From the NCBI GenBank assembly GCA_022791495.1, contig JAAVZE010000120.1:1-41512 (forward strand): a stretch of DNA of 41,512 nucleotides, in the 5' to 3' direction. Of the stretch, positions 40,817 through 41,512 are shown in pieces. The first letter of the stretch is position 1, and every line of letters starts with the position of its first letter. This DNA comes from Eubacterium sp. GTDB lineage: Bacteria > Bacillota > Clostridia > Lachnospirales > Lachnospiraceae. The position numbers were made by a program, and so were the translations under genes. The notes beneath the pieces were generated by a model, which ran no database searches, was not told where the DNA came from, and worked only from the letters and a program-made list of their open reading frames with translations.

Positions 40817-41190
40817 ATGGCAAAGACAATATTTGAAGAAATGGGCGGCACTTATGTACGGCAAGGGGATTATCTTATCCCCTGCCTATCACTTCCCGAA
40901 GAAGAACAGAAGCCTTGCGGTGTATGGGGACAGCGGCACTTGCGGTATCTAAAAGAATACCACAGAGTTACATATGCTAATCTCCTTACAAGCGGCAAAC
41001 TGAACACATACCTTGCCGGCATCGACAGGCAGGCACAGGAACGATTTGAAGCGCTCACAGAGCAGATGAAACAGGCACAGGGTATTACGAACGGCTAAAG
41101 GCGGAAAACGCCTTAGAATGGCTTGGAAGAATGAATAACATAAGGGCGTGTGCGAGGGAGATTGTGAATGAGGAAATCATTTTCGCATAA
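40817..41190 (+). pseudogene. tnpV: tnpV, frameshifted
   Basis: The first 93 codons match TnpV of Tn4451-like and related conjugative elements (YVRQGDYLIPCLSLPEEEQK, then GVWGQRHLRYLKEYHR). The frame stops at 41096 after GITNG. In another frame the family's usual C-terminus follows at once (LKAENALEWLGRMNNIRACA, then REIVNEEIIFA) and stops at 41188-41190. Loss of one G near 41085 would explain the shift. AGGAGG precedes the ATG. Confidence 0.8.
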
Positions 41191-41200
41191 ACAGATAAAG

Positions 41201-41228
41201 GCGGCAGGAAAAAATCTCTGCCGCTTTT
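41201..41228 (+). terminator. Terminator after tnpV
   Basis: GCGGCAG and CTGCCGC pair around a 10-base A-rich loop, followed by TTTT. Confidence 0.75.
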
Positions 41229-41323
41229 CTATTTCGGGGAGTAATTTATTGAACGGTCTGAAATCTCTTGATATAGGGTATGTAATCTCCTGTTATAAGC
41301 TGGGAAAGTTCATATTTATATCC

Positions 41324-41352
41324 TTGTATTCTTCGGATAAACGAAGTATAAT
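41324..41352 (+). promoter_or_regulatory. Strong promoter for right-edge gene
   Basis: TTGTAT (41324-41329), a 17-base spacer and TATAAT (41347-41352). The spacer holds a small CTTCG/CGAAG dyad. The leader to the start codon is about 125 bases long. Confidence 0.7.
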
Positions 41353-41441
41353 GTAGGTATAAGTTTATTTGGAGGTGACAAACTATAAATAGTCAAGAGT
41401 TTTTTTATATTTTTGAATGTAAAAAAGGGTAACTTTAACAG

Positions 41442-41471
41442 ACCATCTGAATACACCGTATTTCAGATGGT
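41442..41471 (+). promoter_or_regulatory. Attenuator-like hairpin directly before the ribosome site
   Basis: ACCATCTGAA and TTCAGATGGT form a perfect 10-bp stem with a 10-base loop. AGGAGG starts at the next base, so folding could affect ribosome access. Long leaders of this style precede many mobile resistance genes. Confidence 0.6.
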
Positions 41472-41484
41472 AGGAGGTTAATTT

Positions 41485-41512
41485 ATGTATCACCTATCTC
41501 AGCTTTTGAGCA
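41485..41512 (+). CDS. Start of an unidentified gene, cut by window edge
   Basis: AGGAGG 7 bases upstream of ATG begins MYHLSQLLS. Only nine codons are visible, too few to name a family. The leader suggests a regulated accessory gene. Confidence 0.5.

Noticed and set aside
41485-41512. Naming the right-edge gene as an antibiotic-resistance gene
   Set aside because: Only nine codons are visible and they do not identify a family; the leader style alone is not enough.

Overview
The window looks like chromosomal DNA of an anaerobic, endospore-lineage Firmicute, most likely a gut Lachnospiraceae-type Clostridia. The evidence is spmA/spmB, an [FeFe]-hydrogenase maturase (HydE), a desulfoferrodoxin-type superoxide reductase, a Feo ferrous iron system, an agrBDCA-type quorum-sensing locus and clostridial-style strong GGAGG ribosome sites. 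No rRNA, tRNA or CRISPR array was seen.

Region 1 (1-13.45 kb, all minus strand, visibly AT-rich) is an accessory island. It starts at the left edge with a broken IS110-type transposase. Its core is a compact run of eight genes read from 10068 down to 1494: a TIR-domain protein, a 518-aa helical protein, an SPFH/band-7-like protein, a membrane protein with an SH3-like tail, an acyl carrier protein, a PaaK/CapK-type adenylate-forming ligase, a secreted subtilase, and a secreted BspA-like leucine-rich-repeat (LRR) protein. Stops and starts overlap or lie a few bases apart. The subtilase-LRR pair occurs three times: intact within the operon (2630-4714 and 1494-2618), intact just upstream (11227-13185 and 10166-11134), and as a decayed copy at 141-1380. 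Both intact subtilases carry a C-terminal domain with an H-x3-D-x3-H motif. A relic of the ligase 3' end precedes the upstream subtilase, so the duplicated unit included at least part of the ligase gene. This TIR/SPFH/ACP/ligase/subtilase/LRR assembly is the best candidate for an undescribed system.

Region 2 (13.45-16.3 kb) is a complete agr locus directly upstream on the same strand, in the order agrA, agrC, agrD, agrB. agrD encodes a 47-aa precursor with a likely Cys-Gln-Leu-Leu-Met thiolactone ring. The agrD promoter has upstream direct repeats and a perfect 16-bp hairpin over its -10 box.

Region 3 (16.4-32.3 kb) is ordinary chromosomal content: a MerR-methyltransferase fusion with a MerR-type 19-bp-spacer promoter, a small XRE regulator, spmAB, an ABC-2 exporter divergent from a NarL-type two-component system, a zinc-ribbon membrane protein, a short soluble chemoreceptor-like protein, a second ABC-2 exporter, a metallophosphoesterase and a YwmB-like protein.

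Region 4 (32.5-37.9 kb) is iron and redox metabolism: feoA-feoA-feoB plus a FeoB-associated Cys-rich peptide, divergent from a DtxR-family regulator with a perfect palindrome over the feo promoter, then a desulfoferrodoxin and hydE. A 119-bp tandem duplication at the feoB 3' end has made a chimeric mini-ORF.

Region 5 (38.0-41.5 kb) is a patchwork of mobile-element and helicase debris: a UvrD-like relic, a frameshifted tnpV and an unknown gene cut by the window edge behind an attenuator-like hairpin. It also holds an unusual RNase III with two double-stranded-RNA-binding domains.
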